Source: JAQWBS01 sp047975765
GTDB taxonomy: Bacteria > Pseudomonadota > Alphaproteobacteria > RF32 > CAG-239
NCBI GenBank assembly: GCA_047975765.1
Contig: JBKEEF010000020.1
Span: 1 to 64,000 of the forward strand
Length of the DNA: 64,000 bases
Direction: 5' to 3'
The notes under the pieces were generated by a model. The model was not told the DNA's origin. It saw nothing but the letters and a program-made list of their open reading frames with translations, and searched no databases. This document shows, piece by piece, positions 25,706 to 33,561 of the stretch. Made by a program: the position numbers and the translations under genes. Numbering within the stretch: position 1 is the stretch's first letter; the number at the start of each line of letters is the position of its first letter.

Positions 25706-26185
25706 ATGAAAACTTTTAATTTAATTAAAGAAGGCGAAGTACAAAGATTAGAAAAAAGCAATGGATTATTTCCAACTTATGCAGTTTTTGTAAAAGGACA
25801 AAGATACCTCGTGAAGGATTTTTCTTTGTACCCTCTTAGCCGTTCGGTCAAAGTTGGTGACAGAGTAAAAGTCTTTAATGAAGAAAATGGCAAGTCTTTT
25901 GTCGGATTGTCGGTGTTCAAAGATTTAGATATTTTTGAAAGCTTTCATGAAGGAAGAAGGGTATGGTATTTTTTAGGAGTAATCTATACTCTCTTTATAG
26001 TCGTTCTTGGGTATTTCCAAGAAGGAGTGTTTTCTCTCTTGGGTGCTGTTGAAAATGATATACTGATAATACTTATGGTTTTTGTTATCTTTCTTTTAGG
26101 ATTCTTGGTTTCGGGAATATTGAGTGCTTTGCTCGCGATTCTTGTAACGAAATTAAAAAGAAAAATAAAAAAGGTTGGAATTTAA
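25706..26185 (+). CDS. Small membrane protein, tandem family member 4
   Basis: Unknown protein of 159 residues: N-terminal beta domain (EGEVQRLEKSNG, YAVFVKGQRYLV, VGDRVKVFNEENGKSFVG) and two membrane helices (~90-110 and ~122-150). The pattern GxVxxhE..., GDRVKVF, then G.sFVG closely parallels the 171-aa family member. No Shine-Dalgarno sequence (ATG preceded by AAACCTATAATT). Its last codons and stop codon lie within the terminator hairpin, so the terminator stem encodes its final KKVGI. Confidence 0.65.
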   Translation: MKTFNLIKEGEVQRLEKSNGLFPTYAVFVKGQRYLVKDFSLYPLSRSVKVGDRVKVFNEENGKSFVGLSVFKDLDIFESFHEGRRVWYFLGVIYTLFIVVLGYFQEGVFSLLGAVENDILIILMVFVIFLLGFLVSGILSALLAILVTKLKRKIKKVGI

Positions 26186-26199
26186 TTCCAACCTTTTTT
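26167..26199. terminator. Terminator, second copy of the duplicated 33-bp hairpin
   Basis: Identical to 25587-25619. It overlaps the last six codons and the stop codon (26183-26185) of the upstream gene, and can also act on the minus-strand gene to the right. Confidence 0.85.
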
Positions 26200-26335
26200 A
26201 TTTTTGTTATTTGGGGTTGCTGTATATATTAGAAATAAACTTGATTATTACTTATTCTAATATTAAGGTATTTTTACTACCACTCCTCCTTGTGATAGTT
26301 GGCTGTCGTTGCACATATCTACAACAGGAATAATA

Positions 26336-27400
26336 TTAGGTCTTATATTGATAATAGAGTGTGTTAGGTCCGCATTTACAGCTACTTGGACCTTTTTGGT
26401 GCAAAAACTTTCCTGTATCATATTCACACTCTTGTGCAAGAGCATAACAAGTGTTTTCATAATATTGTCCATTTCCTGCAGATCCAAGGTTACAAGTGGG
26501 AACGATAACACTTGTATAGATATATCCTTTGTTCTTACAATCTTCATAACGAGAGATGCAATTGTAACAAGTTCCAACTCCATCAACATTCACTGGAGAG
26601 CAAACACATCCTGTCTTTTCAGAGGATGAAGAATATCCATTGTCAGCACAAGTAGCTTGTTGTTTACAGCTATTATATTTAGTACCTTCATTGTCATTGC
26701 AAGAATCGGCACCAACTGCACCACCATTGTCACAAAGCATAAAAGAAGAATTACATTTGCATGAGGCATATTTTCCGTCGCATTCTGTTCCTACACCCTC
26801 AAGATTTCCATTGCAAGTTTGAGAATAAGTTGAAGGGCAGGCACAAGAATCATAATAAAGAGCGCTTTGAATTGCGATTGGAATAGCGGTGCTATTGATT
26901 TTTATAGGTCCTACAGAAATTGGTTCAGTTGGGGATGGTTCATAAGGTTTGCTAGGGTTATTAATGTCACCTATAGCTACGGTGAATGGATTACAAGAAT
27001 TTCCTGATATTGTTTTTGGTGCTGTGCAGTTAGAAGTTGTCCATTTATATCTTATTGTGTCACATTCACATTTTTCATATTTATTATCACATTGATCACC
27101 AGACAAGCTTTTATTATCGATACAGTTTTCAGTAGTATATTTGAATTTTGTATCACAACTACATGATTTTCCATAAGTTGTATCTGTGGGACAAAGATTT
27201 CTTATTGATTTTCCTTGAGCTTCACAGTCTTTTGCAGTTAGAGTATATCCCATTAAATTGCATGGTTTTTGTTTTTGAGGGGTGTAAATTCCATCAGGTT
27301 TTTCAATAAAATAAACACCGGAAATTGAAGATTTTATGTTATAAAAAAATGCACTCAAACATAAAATTAATCCCAATATGGGCAGAAATGACCTTTTCAT
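26336..27400 (-). CDS. Exported cysteine-rich repeat protein
   Basis: Protein of 354 residues with an N-terminal signal or anchor helix (about residues 5-22) and about 31 cysteines in the mature part. Six CxC pairs (SCSCD, KCECD, SCACP, SCKCN, GCVCS, SCKCG) recur every 40-60 residues with Asn/Gly/Ser-rich loops, so it is probably a disulfide-stabilised surface or periplasmic protein. A Pro/Ser-rich linker lies near residues 145-160. AAGGAG precedes the start. The 3' end may be frameshifted: an open frame continues in another register to 26263. No function recognised. Confidence 0.7.
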   Translation of the reverse strand: MKRSFLPILGLILCLSAFFYNIKSSISGVYFIEKPDGIYTPQKQKPCNLMGYTLTAKDCEAQGKSIRNLCPTDTTYGKSCSCDTKFKYTTENCIDNKSLSGDQCDNKYEKCECDTIRYKWTTSNCTAPKTISGNSCNPFTVAIGDINNPSKPYEPSPTEPISVGPIKINSTAIPIAIQSALYYDSCACPSTYSQTCNGNLEGVGTECDGKYASCKCNSSFMLCDNGGAVGADSCNDNEGTKYNSCKQQATCADNGYSSSSEKTGCVCSPVNVDGVGTCYNCISRYEDCKNKGYIYTSVIVPTCNLGSAGNGQYYENTCYALAQECEYDTGKFLHQKGPSSCKCGPNTLYYQYKT

Positions 27401-27403
27401 AGT

Positions 27404-27489
27404 ACGACTCCTTATAGTTGCATGGAAAAATACCCTTTACACAACTAATGATAATCGTTTTTTTTTTTTTGCAAGAAAAAAGGAGTCGT
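27404..27489. repeat. Inverted ribosome-site repeat around a poly-T tract
   Basis: ACGACTCCTT (27404-27413) is the exact complement of AAGGAGTCGT (27480-27489), 66 bases apart. The left arm is the Shine-Dalgarno site of the Cys-rich gene. The right arm precedes only a four-codon frame on the plus strand (27496). A 14-base T tract lies between the arms. Confidence 0.5.
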
Positions 27490-27515
27490 TAGATTATGAA
27501 AATTTTATGACACAA

Positions 27516-27545
27516 AAAAAAGCCCCTGAATTTCAGAGGCTTTTT
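27516..27545 (-). terminator. Terminator of thrS
   Basis: AGCCCCTGA (27521-27529) pairs with TCAGAGGCT (27533-27541) with one mismatch, and A residues on the left give the U run on the minus strand. Confidence 0.75.
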
Positions 27546-27559
27546 AAGATAGAATATTA

Positions 27560-29479
27560 TTATGCGTGAGGCATTTTGGCTTCTTGTTCGACAGCATTCA
27601 AGAAATCTGAGAGGCTCATCACTTCTTGTTTTTCAGAGCCGATACGACGGATTGTTACTGTCTTTTCGTCTCTTTCTTTGCCACCAACAACAACAATGAT
27701 TGGTGTCTTTGTCACAGAATGCTCACGAATTTTGTAGCTGATTTTTTCGTTTCTCAAATCTGTAGAAACTTTAATCTTACGTTTCTTGAGTTCTTCCGCA
27801 ACTTCATTCGCATAGTCATCAAATTCGTTGACAACTGGTGCAACAACAACCTGTTCAGGAGCCAACCAAAGTGGAAGTCTTCCTGCATGGTGCTCAATCA
27901 TGATACCGAGGAAACGTTCAATTGAACCAAATAACGCACGGTGTAACATAACTGGGCGGTGTTTTTCACCATCTTCACCAATATATGAAATATCAAAACG
28001 TTCAGGCAAGTTCATATCAACTTGAACAGTTCCACATTGCCATTCACGACCAATTGCATCTTTCAAAATGAACTCAAGTTTAGGGCCATAGAATGCACCT
28101 TCACCTTCATTGATTTCAAAAGCATAGCCATGGTTTGTTAAAGCATTTGCTAAAGCTTTTTCAGAAATATCCCAAACTTCATCAGAACCAATACGTTTTT
28201 CTGGACGAGTTGAAAGATAAATTTTCACTTCTTCAAACCCAAAGTCTTTATAAATATCAAGAATGAGTTTCAAAGTTGTAATGCTTTCTTCTTCCAATTG
28301 TTCAAGTGTACAGAAAATGTGTGCATCATCTTGAGTAAATTCACGAACTCGCATTAAACCCATCAAAGCACCACTTGCTTCATAGCGGTTTACTTTTCCG
28401 AATTCTGCCAATTTCAATGGCAAATCACGATAAGATTTAATACCTTGCTTGTAAACCAAAAGACCACCAGGGCAGTTCATTGGTTTGATGCAGAACATCT
28501 TGCCGTCTTCAGTTGCACCTGAGTAGTTATGTTCGCCATATTTTTCCCAGTGACCAGAAGTTTCCCAAAGAACTCTATCCATTACACGAGGTGTGTCAAT
28601 TTCAAGATAATCATTTTGTTCTTGACGGTTACGCATATATTCAATGAGTTTGCGATAAATGCGGTAGCCTTTATCGTGCCAGAAAACAGCACCAGGTGCA
28701 TATTCAGGTTCAAAGTGGAACAAGTCCATTTCTTTACCCAATTTACGGTGGTCACGCTTTGCAGCTTCTTCCAACATTGTCAAATATGCTTTAAGATCTT
28801 TTTTATCAGCCCAAGCAGTTGCATAAATTCTTTGCAACATTTCATTTTCTGAATTTCCACGCCAATAAGCACCAGCAACTTTCATCAATTTGAAAGCATC
28901 GCCAATTTTTCCTGTGCTAGGAATGTGTGGTCCACGACAAAGGTCAGTGAAATCACCTTGTTTGTAAAGGCTGATGATTTCGCTTTCAGGTAAATCTGAG
29001 ATGATTTCTGCTTTATAGTTTTCACCAATGGATTTGAAATATTCAATCGCCTTATTTCTTTCCATAACAATTCTTTCAACAGGAATATCTTGTTTAACTA
29101 AATCGTGCATTTTTGCTTCGATTTTAGCCAATTCTTCTTCCTTGAAAGGTTCTTTTCTGGAAAAGTCATAATAGAATCCACTATCGATAACTGGACCAAT
29201 TGTTACCTGAACACTAGGCCAAAGTTGTTTAACAGCTTGGGCCATTAGGTGTGAGCAGGAGTGACGGAGAATTTCAAGTCCTTCTTTGTCTTTAGCGGTG
29301 ATAACGGTTACGGTTGCGTCTGTGGTGATTTTTGTGCTCAAGTCTTGAACTTTGTTATTGACTTTAACAGCAAGCGCTGCTTTTGCAAGGCCTGCACTGA
29401 TGTGAGAAGCTACGTCGAAGCCACTTACTTCGCCGTCAAACTTCATAACATCACCACTTGGTAATTTTATTGCAACCAT
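27560..29479 (-). CDS. thrS: Threonyl-tRNA synthetase
   Basis: Class II synthetase of 639 residues charging tRNA-Thr. Domain order: N-terminal TGS domain (MVAIKLPSGDVMKFDG), editing domain with the HSCSHLMAQAV motif near residue 75 and the later CRGPH, catalytic core with zinc residues in KPMNCPGG and the later His positions (DDAHIFC, MLHRALFGS), and C-terminal anticodon-binding domain. The full length and all motifs are intact. Monocistronic in appearance, with a terminator downstream. No leader hairpin could be assigned upstream. Confidence 0.97.
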   Translation of the reverse strand: MVAIKLPSGDVMKFDGEVSGFDVASHISAGLAKAALAVKVNNKVQDLSTKITTDATVTVITAKDKEGLEILRHSCSHLMAQAVKQLWPSVQVTIGPVIDSGFYYDFSRKEPFKEEELAKIEAKMHDLVKQDIPVERIVMERNKAIEYFKSIGENYKAEIISDLPESEIISLYKQGDFTDLCRGPHIPSTGKIGDAFKLMKVAGAYWRGNSENEMLQRIYATAWADKKDLKAYLTMLEEAAKRDHRKLGKEMDLFHFEPEYAPGAVFWHDKGYRIYRKLIEYMRNRQEQNDYLEIDTPRVMDRVLWETSGHWEKYGEHNYSGATEDGKMFCIKPMNCPGGLLVYKQGIKSYRDLPLKLAEFGKVNRYEASGALMGLMRVREFTQDDAHIFCTLEQLEEESITTLKLILDIYKDFGFEEVKIYLSTRPEKRIGSDEVWDISEKALANALTNHGYAFEINEGEGAFYGPKLEFILKDAIGREWQCGTVQVDMNLPERFDISYIGEDGEKHRPVMLHRALFGSIERFLGIMIEHHAGRLPLWLAPEQVVVAPVVNEFDDYANEVAEELKKRKIKVSTDLRNEKISYKIREHSVTKTPIIVVVGGKERDEKTVTIRRIGSEKQEVMSLSDFLNAVEQEAKMPHA

Positions 29480-29583
29480 AATTAAATTTTCTCCAAAATA
29501 TTAAGTTATAAATTTGTCTCTTTCGAGACGCCAATAGACATATAGGAAGCATTTTTCATAATCGCTAGATGTCTTGTTAGGGT

Positions 29584-30732
29584 TTACTTCAAAAGTTCTT
29601 CGTAAACCTTAATAGTTTTATCACACATAATTTGTTTTGTAAAATTATTCTTTACATTTTCAATCGCAGCAGCAGAAATTTTTTCTCTGTCTTTTTTGTT
29701 CAAATTAAGTGCCCAGTCAATTGCTTCTGCAAGACTGTCTGAATTGTTGCTTTCAAAGAGTCTTCCTGTCTTCCCATCAACCATATTTTCAAGTGAACCA
29801 CCGATGTTCGAAGCGAGAACAGTTTTGCCCATAGCTTGTCCTTCAATTGCAGCTCTACCAAATGCTTCTGGCTCAATTGCTGTTGAAAGAACAACATCTG
29901 AAATTGCAAGAATCGCTGGAATGTCGAAACTTTGTCCAATGAATTGGACAGAGTGTTCTAGTCCAAGTTTTCTGACCATTTCTTCTAGTTCGTTTCGGTA
30001 TTTAGCACGTCCTTGATCAGAACCCACAATTAGGCAATATGTGTTTTCAGATTTGATTTTAGAAAGAGCTTCAATGAGAAGGTGTTGACCTTTCCAGCGA
30101 GTGACTCTTCCCACCAAGGAGATGATTTTTTTGTCTTCAGGAATGTGATTGTCTGTGATGACTTTGATAATTCTTTCTGAAGTCATTGTTTCTGGTGAGA
30201 AATTGTTTAAATTTACACAACGATGAATAAGACGAATTTTTGCAGGGTCAACTTTCTTGTAGTTGGTTAATATATGGTTTTTTATGTGTTCTGAAATAGC
30301 AATAATTCTTTCACCATAGGTCATCACTCTATTGTAGATTTTTTTGATTCCCCAAGGTCCTAAACCATAAGTTCCGTGAAAGGTTGTTACAAAATGGACT
30401 TTCGCTCTTTTTGTAGCCCAATATGCACTCCAAGCAGGAGCACGAGAGCGTGCGTGAACAATATTTATTCCATTTTCTTTGATGATTTTTTCAAGTTTTC
30501 TAGAGTTGAGATAAAGCTTGATTGGGTTCTTTGTTTTTAGAGGTAAAGTGAAGTGCTTGACCTTTATTTTATCAAGATGATAAACCATTCTTCCGCCTGC
30601 TGAAGCAACGAAGTTTTTGATTCCGTTTTTTTGAAGTTCAGAAGCAATTTCTGTTGTTCCAACTTCAACACCGCCATGATCCATTTCCGGAAGTACTTGG
30701 AGGACAACAGGAGTAGCATTTTTATTATTCAT
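29584..30732 (-). CDS. Glycosyltransferase, GT4/GT1 type
   Basis: GT-B fold sugar transferase of 382 residues, probably acting in lipopolysaccharide or surface polysaccharide synthesis at the inner membrane. The N-terminal domain contains PEMDHGGVEVGTTEIASEL and HARSRAPAWSAYWA, as in alphaproteobacterial LPS transferases; the C-terminal domain has LVGRVTRWKGQHLLIEAL and the nucleotide-sugar site EPEAFGRAAIEGQAMGKTVLAS (E-x7-E pattern). Substrate unknown. No other polysaccharide genes are adjacent. Confidence 0.88.
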   Translation of the reverse strand: MNNKNATPVVLQVLPEMDHGGVEVGTTEIASELQKNGIKNFVASAGGRMVYHLDKIKVKHFTLPLKTKNPIKLYLNSRKLEKIIKENGINIVHARSRAPAWSAYWATKRAKVHFVTTFHGTYGLGPWGIKKIYNRVMTYGERIIAISEHIKNHILTNYKKVDPAKIRLIHRCVNLNNFSPETMTSERIIKVITDNHIPEDKKIISLVGRVTRWKGQHLLIEALSKIKSENTYCLIVGSDQGRAKYRNELEEMVRKLGLEHSVQFIGQSFDIPAILAISDVVLSTAIEPEAFGRAAIEGQAMGKTVLASNIGGSLENMVDGKTGRLFESNNSDSLAEAIDWALNLNKKDREKISAAAIENVKNNFTKQIMCDKTIKVYEELLK

Positions 30733-30828
30733 TTTTAAGATCCGTTCAATATATTTTACGACAACGAACCTATCATATTATCATTTGAAACAATCAGCAA
30801 TTAAATTATTCACAAAGTCACAGATATC

Positions 30829-31293
30829 TTAAAAATCTGCATATTCAAAAGGAATATCTTTTGTTTTCTTTTGTGGGTCATAAACGTAAATATTTGTTAA
30901 TGTTGGAATATTATTGATTCTGTGCCAATAGCCTCTGTCTTCCATGCAAATGCGATATTTACGAGGGCTGACACTGTCATTGAAGCGAACTGAGTTTAGA
31001 ACAACAGGTTGAGCCCCTGGGTAAGCGACATAACTTGCCCAAACGCCTCTTTCACCATGCCAGTTAGGTCTTAGGTCAAGTCTAGCTTCTTCTGAATAGA
31101 ACCAACTTTTGAAGTTTGGCATAAAACGCATGCCTTCAGCGAGTTTCATACATTCCGAATGATCGCGAGAAAATTTCTCAATACCAGTGTTTTCTCTTTC
31201 CCAGTGATAGATGACTTGTCCTTCTCCTTTGGATGTTGTGCTACAAGAAGTAAGGAGAATGAGAGCGCAAAGTGTTAAAAGTGTTTTTTTCAT
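30829..31293 (-). CDS. Lipoprotein of unknown function
   Basis: Protein of 154 residues with a lipoprotein signal peptide: MKKTLLTLCALILLTSCS, lipid-modified Cys near residue 17. The mature part is rich in Trp, Tyr and Arg (ENTGIEKFSRDHSECMKLAEG, RKYRICMEDRGYW) with three Cys; the SRDHSEC...C spacing resembles small alphaproteobacterial outer-membrane lipoproteins, but no name is assigned. It begins one base after the GST gene stop (minus strand), so the two are in one operon. Confidence 0.75.
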   Translation of the reverse strand: MKKTLLTLCALILLTSCSTTSKGEGQVIYHWERENTGIEKFSRDHSECMKLAEGMRFMPNFKSWFYSEEARLDLRPNWHGERGVWASYVAYPGAQPVVLNSVRFNDSVSPRKYRICMEDRGYWHRINNIPTLTNIYVYDPQKKTKDIPFEYADF

Positions 31294-31294
31294 C

Positions 31295-31960
31295 TTAAAA
31301 ATCCAAATTTGAATAGTGTTTTGATGGAAGAATTCCTTTGATTGTGTCGTTTAAAATATCTTTAAAACTTGGTCTCGATTTGATTTTTGAATACCAAATT
31401 TTTGCATTTTTATAGTTTTCCCATGGGATATTACCGAGATAATCAATGATTGATATATGTGCAGCAGCAGTTATGTCTGCAAGTGAGAAAAGGTCTCCAG
31501 CTAAATAGTTGTTTTTTTCAGCAAGCCAATCAAGATATTCCATATGGTAATTGAGGTTGTTTAGTCCTGCCTTGAGTGTTTGTGAATCTGGTGCTAAGCC
31601 ACGGCTAAATCTTTTATGAATTTTTTCATAAGCAATTTTTTTATATACTTCTTCATAAAATTTTACATCAAACCATTCAATGATGCTTCTGGCTTCAGCG
31701 CTGCTTTTGATATCGTCTGGTAAAAGTTTAACTTCTTTGCTGAATTCTTCTAGATATTCGCTAATCGCATAATTTCCACAAATATAATTCCCGTCATAGA
31801 GGAAAATTGGCAGTGTTCCTGCTGGGTTAAGCTTGTAAACTTCTTCGGAAATATTCCATGGTTCTTCTTCTCTTAAAACAAACAACACTTTTTTTTCAGA
31901 CATTTCTAATCTGATTTTTCTGCTGAAAGGTGATGTTGTGTGGTGAATTAAAAGAACCAT
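31295..31960 (-). CDS. Glutathione S-transferase family protein
   Basis: Protein of 221 residues with an N-terminal thioredoxin-like domain (HTTSPFSRKIRLEMSEKKV, LNPAGTLPIFLYDG, CGNYAISEYLEE) and a C-terminal helical domain (LFSLADITAAAHISIIDYLG). The cis-Pro of GTLPIF and the Ser/Thr near the N-terminus match bacterial GSTs. Cytoplasmic detoxification or redox role. Upstream of the lipoprotein gene in one operon. Confidence 0.88.
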   Translation of the reverse strand: MVLLIHHTTSPFSRKIRLEMSEKKVLFVLREEEPWNISEEVYKLNPAGTLPIFLYDGNYICGNYAISEYLEEFSKEVKLLPDDIKSSAEARSIIEWFDVKFYEEVYKKIAYEKIHKRFSRGLAPDSQTLKAGLNNLNYHMEYLDWLAEKNNYLAGDLFSLADITAAAHISIIDYLGNIPWENYKNAKIWYSKIKSRPSFKDILNDTIKGILPSKHYSNLDF

Positions 31961-31980
31961 TTTAAGCTTTTTCCTCCGTT

Positions 31981-32832
31981 TTATTTGTCTCTAGAAAATT
32001 CTGGAGAGACAATACCCCTATTTTTATCTTCAATATTATTCATCATTTCAATTAAATAGTTATTAATTTTTTTCTGATTTTCAGGGTCTGCTAAACTTTT
32101 AGATAAGGATTGTGTGACATAAGGTCTTTCAATGAATCCTTTTGACATTCCAATAAACATAGGCATATCCCAAATAGGTTTTTTAGAAAAGCTAACTTTG
32201 TTCAAAAGCCCAAGTTTGGATGCTTCTATCATATTGAAATATCTACTTCCAATCACATAGTCAATCTCACCATTAAAAAGCATTTTATAGAGTGTATATG
32301 AATCTTCAATCCTTTTGACACCAAGTTGATTGAGTTGTTCGTTGACAAAATCACTGAGGTGTTCATTTTTATTGATTCCCCCCTTCATTTTTTGAAGATC
32401 ACTAAAATCTTTTATGTTGGTGATTTTGTTAGGAAGAGCAATAATATGGACAGGGTTGTTAATGAAGGATGGGTATATATATTCTATTCCATTATATATG
32501 TCAGTTTCAGAATACATACCAATAATGAGGTTGATTTTACCACTTCTAACGTCTTGGACGGCTTCTTTGTATTTTACATTTGCTTTATAATTTATCTTTA
32601 TATTGTTAGGAATTGCATATTCTTCCAAAAATTTTTTGAAAACAGAATTGAAACTACTTGTTCTATCTGGTTCTTCAAGGAAGCCAAAAGGGGGGTAATC
32701 AGGGAAGCCTGTTACACTAATCTCTTTATATCTTTTTATATTTCTTTCATCATCTGCAAGCATAGCATTCGCTTTTGTGATGGTTGCAAAGAGAAGGAAA
32801 AGCCCAATGATTGTTTTGAAAAAAATGTTCAT
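31981..32832 (-). CDS. Extracellular solute-binding protein, family 3
   Basis: Periplasmic binding protein of 283 residues with a signal peptide (MNIFFKTIIGLFLLFATITKANA, shown in part; cleavage near residue 23). The mature part has the SBP_bac_3 pattern: ITVSGFPDYPPFGFLE-like opening, RSGKINLIIGMYSETDI, and a second lobe with DYVIGSRYF. Such proteins bind amino acids for ABC import, but no permease or ATPase gene is adjacent, and the first-strand motif is divergent. A sensor or orphan role is possible. Divergently transcribed from flaF. Confidence 0.8.
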   Translation of the reverse strand: MNIFFKTIIGLFLLFATITKANAMLADDERNIKRYKEISVTGFPDYPPFGFLEEPDRTSSFNSVFKKFLEEYAIPNNIKINYKANVKYKEAVQDVRSGKINLIIGMYSETDIYNGIEYIYPSFINNPVHIIALPNKITNIKDFSDLQKMKGGINKNEHLSDFVNEQLNQLGVKRIEDSYTLYKMLFNGEIDYVIGSRYFNMIEASKLGLLNKVSFSKKPIWDMPMFIGMSKGFIERPYVTQSLSKSLADPENQKKINNYLIEMMNNIEDKNRGIVSPEFSRDK

Positions 32833-32948
32833 GTCAATTATCCTAAAAAACCACTTTCATTTATCAATATTTTCTGTATTATACATAATAGATTAATAAA
32901 TTAATGTTAAAAAAGTTTTTATTTTAATTTTGGTTACAGGTATACTAA

Positions 32949-33449
32949 ATGAATTCTACACAAAAATACAGTGAAATCGACAAAAGCTCTTTAAGTCAAA
33001 TTGAGCTTGAAACAAGAGCTTTGATTAGATCAGCTTCAAGCTTGAATTTAATTAAGGAAAATTGGGATACCGAGAAATCAAAACTTGAAGAAGCTTTGGG
33101 AAAGAACCGTCGTCTTTGGACAGTTTTTGCGGCAGAAATGAATAGTGAAACGTGTCTTCAGCCAATGAGTATTAGAATTAATATTCTCAATCTAGCTAAT
33201 TTCATTTTCAAAAGAACAGTTGATATTTTGCTTAATCCAACACCAGAAAAGCTTACTTCTTTGATTGATATTAACATGAACATTGCGCGAGGTTTGTCAG
33301 AAGGAAGAAATAATTCGGCTGCTGCTGAAGCTCCTATGCAAGCTGTTTCTAATTCAGATGTTCCTCCTCAGCAGCAAGCGGAAGGAAAAAAAGAAGTTGT
33401 ATCACAGCAGGAAGAAAAAGACGAATATAGTGATATTTTCGGAGAATAA
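32949..33449 (+). CDS. flaF: Flagellar regulator FlaF with C-terminal extension
   Basis: Secretion/assembly chaperone-regulator of flagellin in alphaproteobacteria. Residues ~15-115 match FlaF: ELETRALIRSASSL, LGKNRRLWTVFAAEM, PMSIRINILNLANFI, LTSLIDINMNIARGLSEG. The final ~50 residues, rich in Ala, Gln and Glu, extend beyond the usual ~115-residue family length. It is separated from flbT (17633), its usual neighbour, and stands alone with its own terminator. No clear Shine-Dalgarno sequence. Confidence 0.88.
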   Translation: MNSTQKYSEIDKSSLSQIELETRALIRSASSLNLIKENWDTEKSKLEEALGKNRRLWTVFAAEMNSETCLQPMSIRINILNLANFIFKRTVDILLNPTPEKLTSLIDINMNIARGLSEGRNNSAAAEAPMQAVSNSDVPPQQQAEGKKEVVSQQEEKDEYSDIFGE

Positions 33450-33452
33450 TTG

Positions 33453-33480
33453 AAAAAAGGAGCCGTGAGGCTCCTTTTTT
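33453..33480 (+). terminator. Terminator of flaF
   Basis: AAAAAAGGAGCC (33453-33464) pairs perfectly with GGCTCCTTTTTT (33469-33480) around GTGA. Confidence 0.92.
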
Positions 33481-33506
33481 ATTTTTTTAATTATTATTTT
33501 TTAAAA

Positions 33507-33522
33507 TGGCACGAATTTTGCA
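33507..33522 (+). promoter_or_regulatory. Sigma54 promoter of fliK-flgD-flgE
   Basis: TGGCACGAATTTTGCA matches the sigma54 consensus TGGCACG-N4-TTGC exactly, with GG at 33508-33509 and GC at 33520-33521. The predicted start of transcription is about 33533, 29 bases before fliK. The activator FlbD is encoded at 42360 in the same region. Confidence 0.9.
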
Positions 33523-33561
33523 TAATTGTTTCTATGGTAGATTTTATTTAGAGGTTTTACT

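Noticed and set aside
26263..26589. Independent minus-strand gene of 108 codons
   Set aside because: Most of it is a shadow of the Cys-rich gene; only its final part is of interest, as a possible frameshifted end.
27448..27465. Possible Fur box (AATGATAATCGTT) before the Cys-rich gene
   Set aside because: Only one half-site matches and the rest is a T tract; too weak to support.
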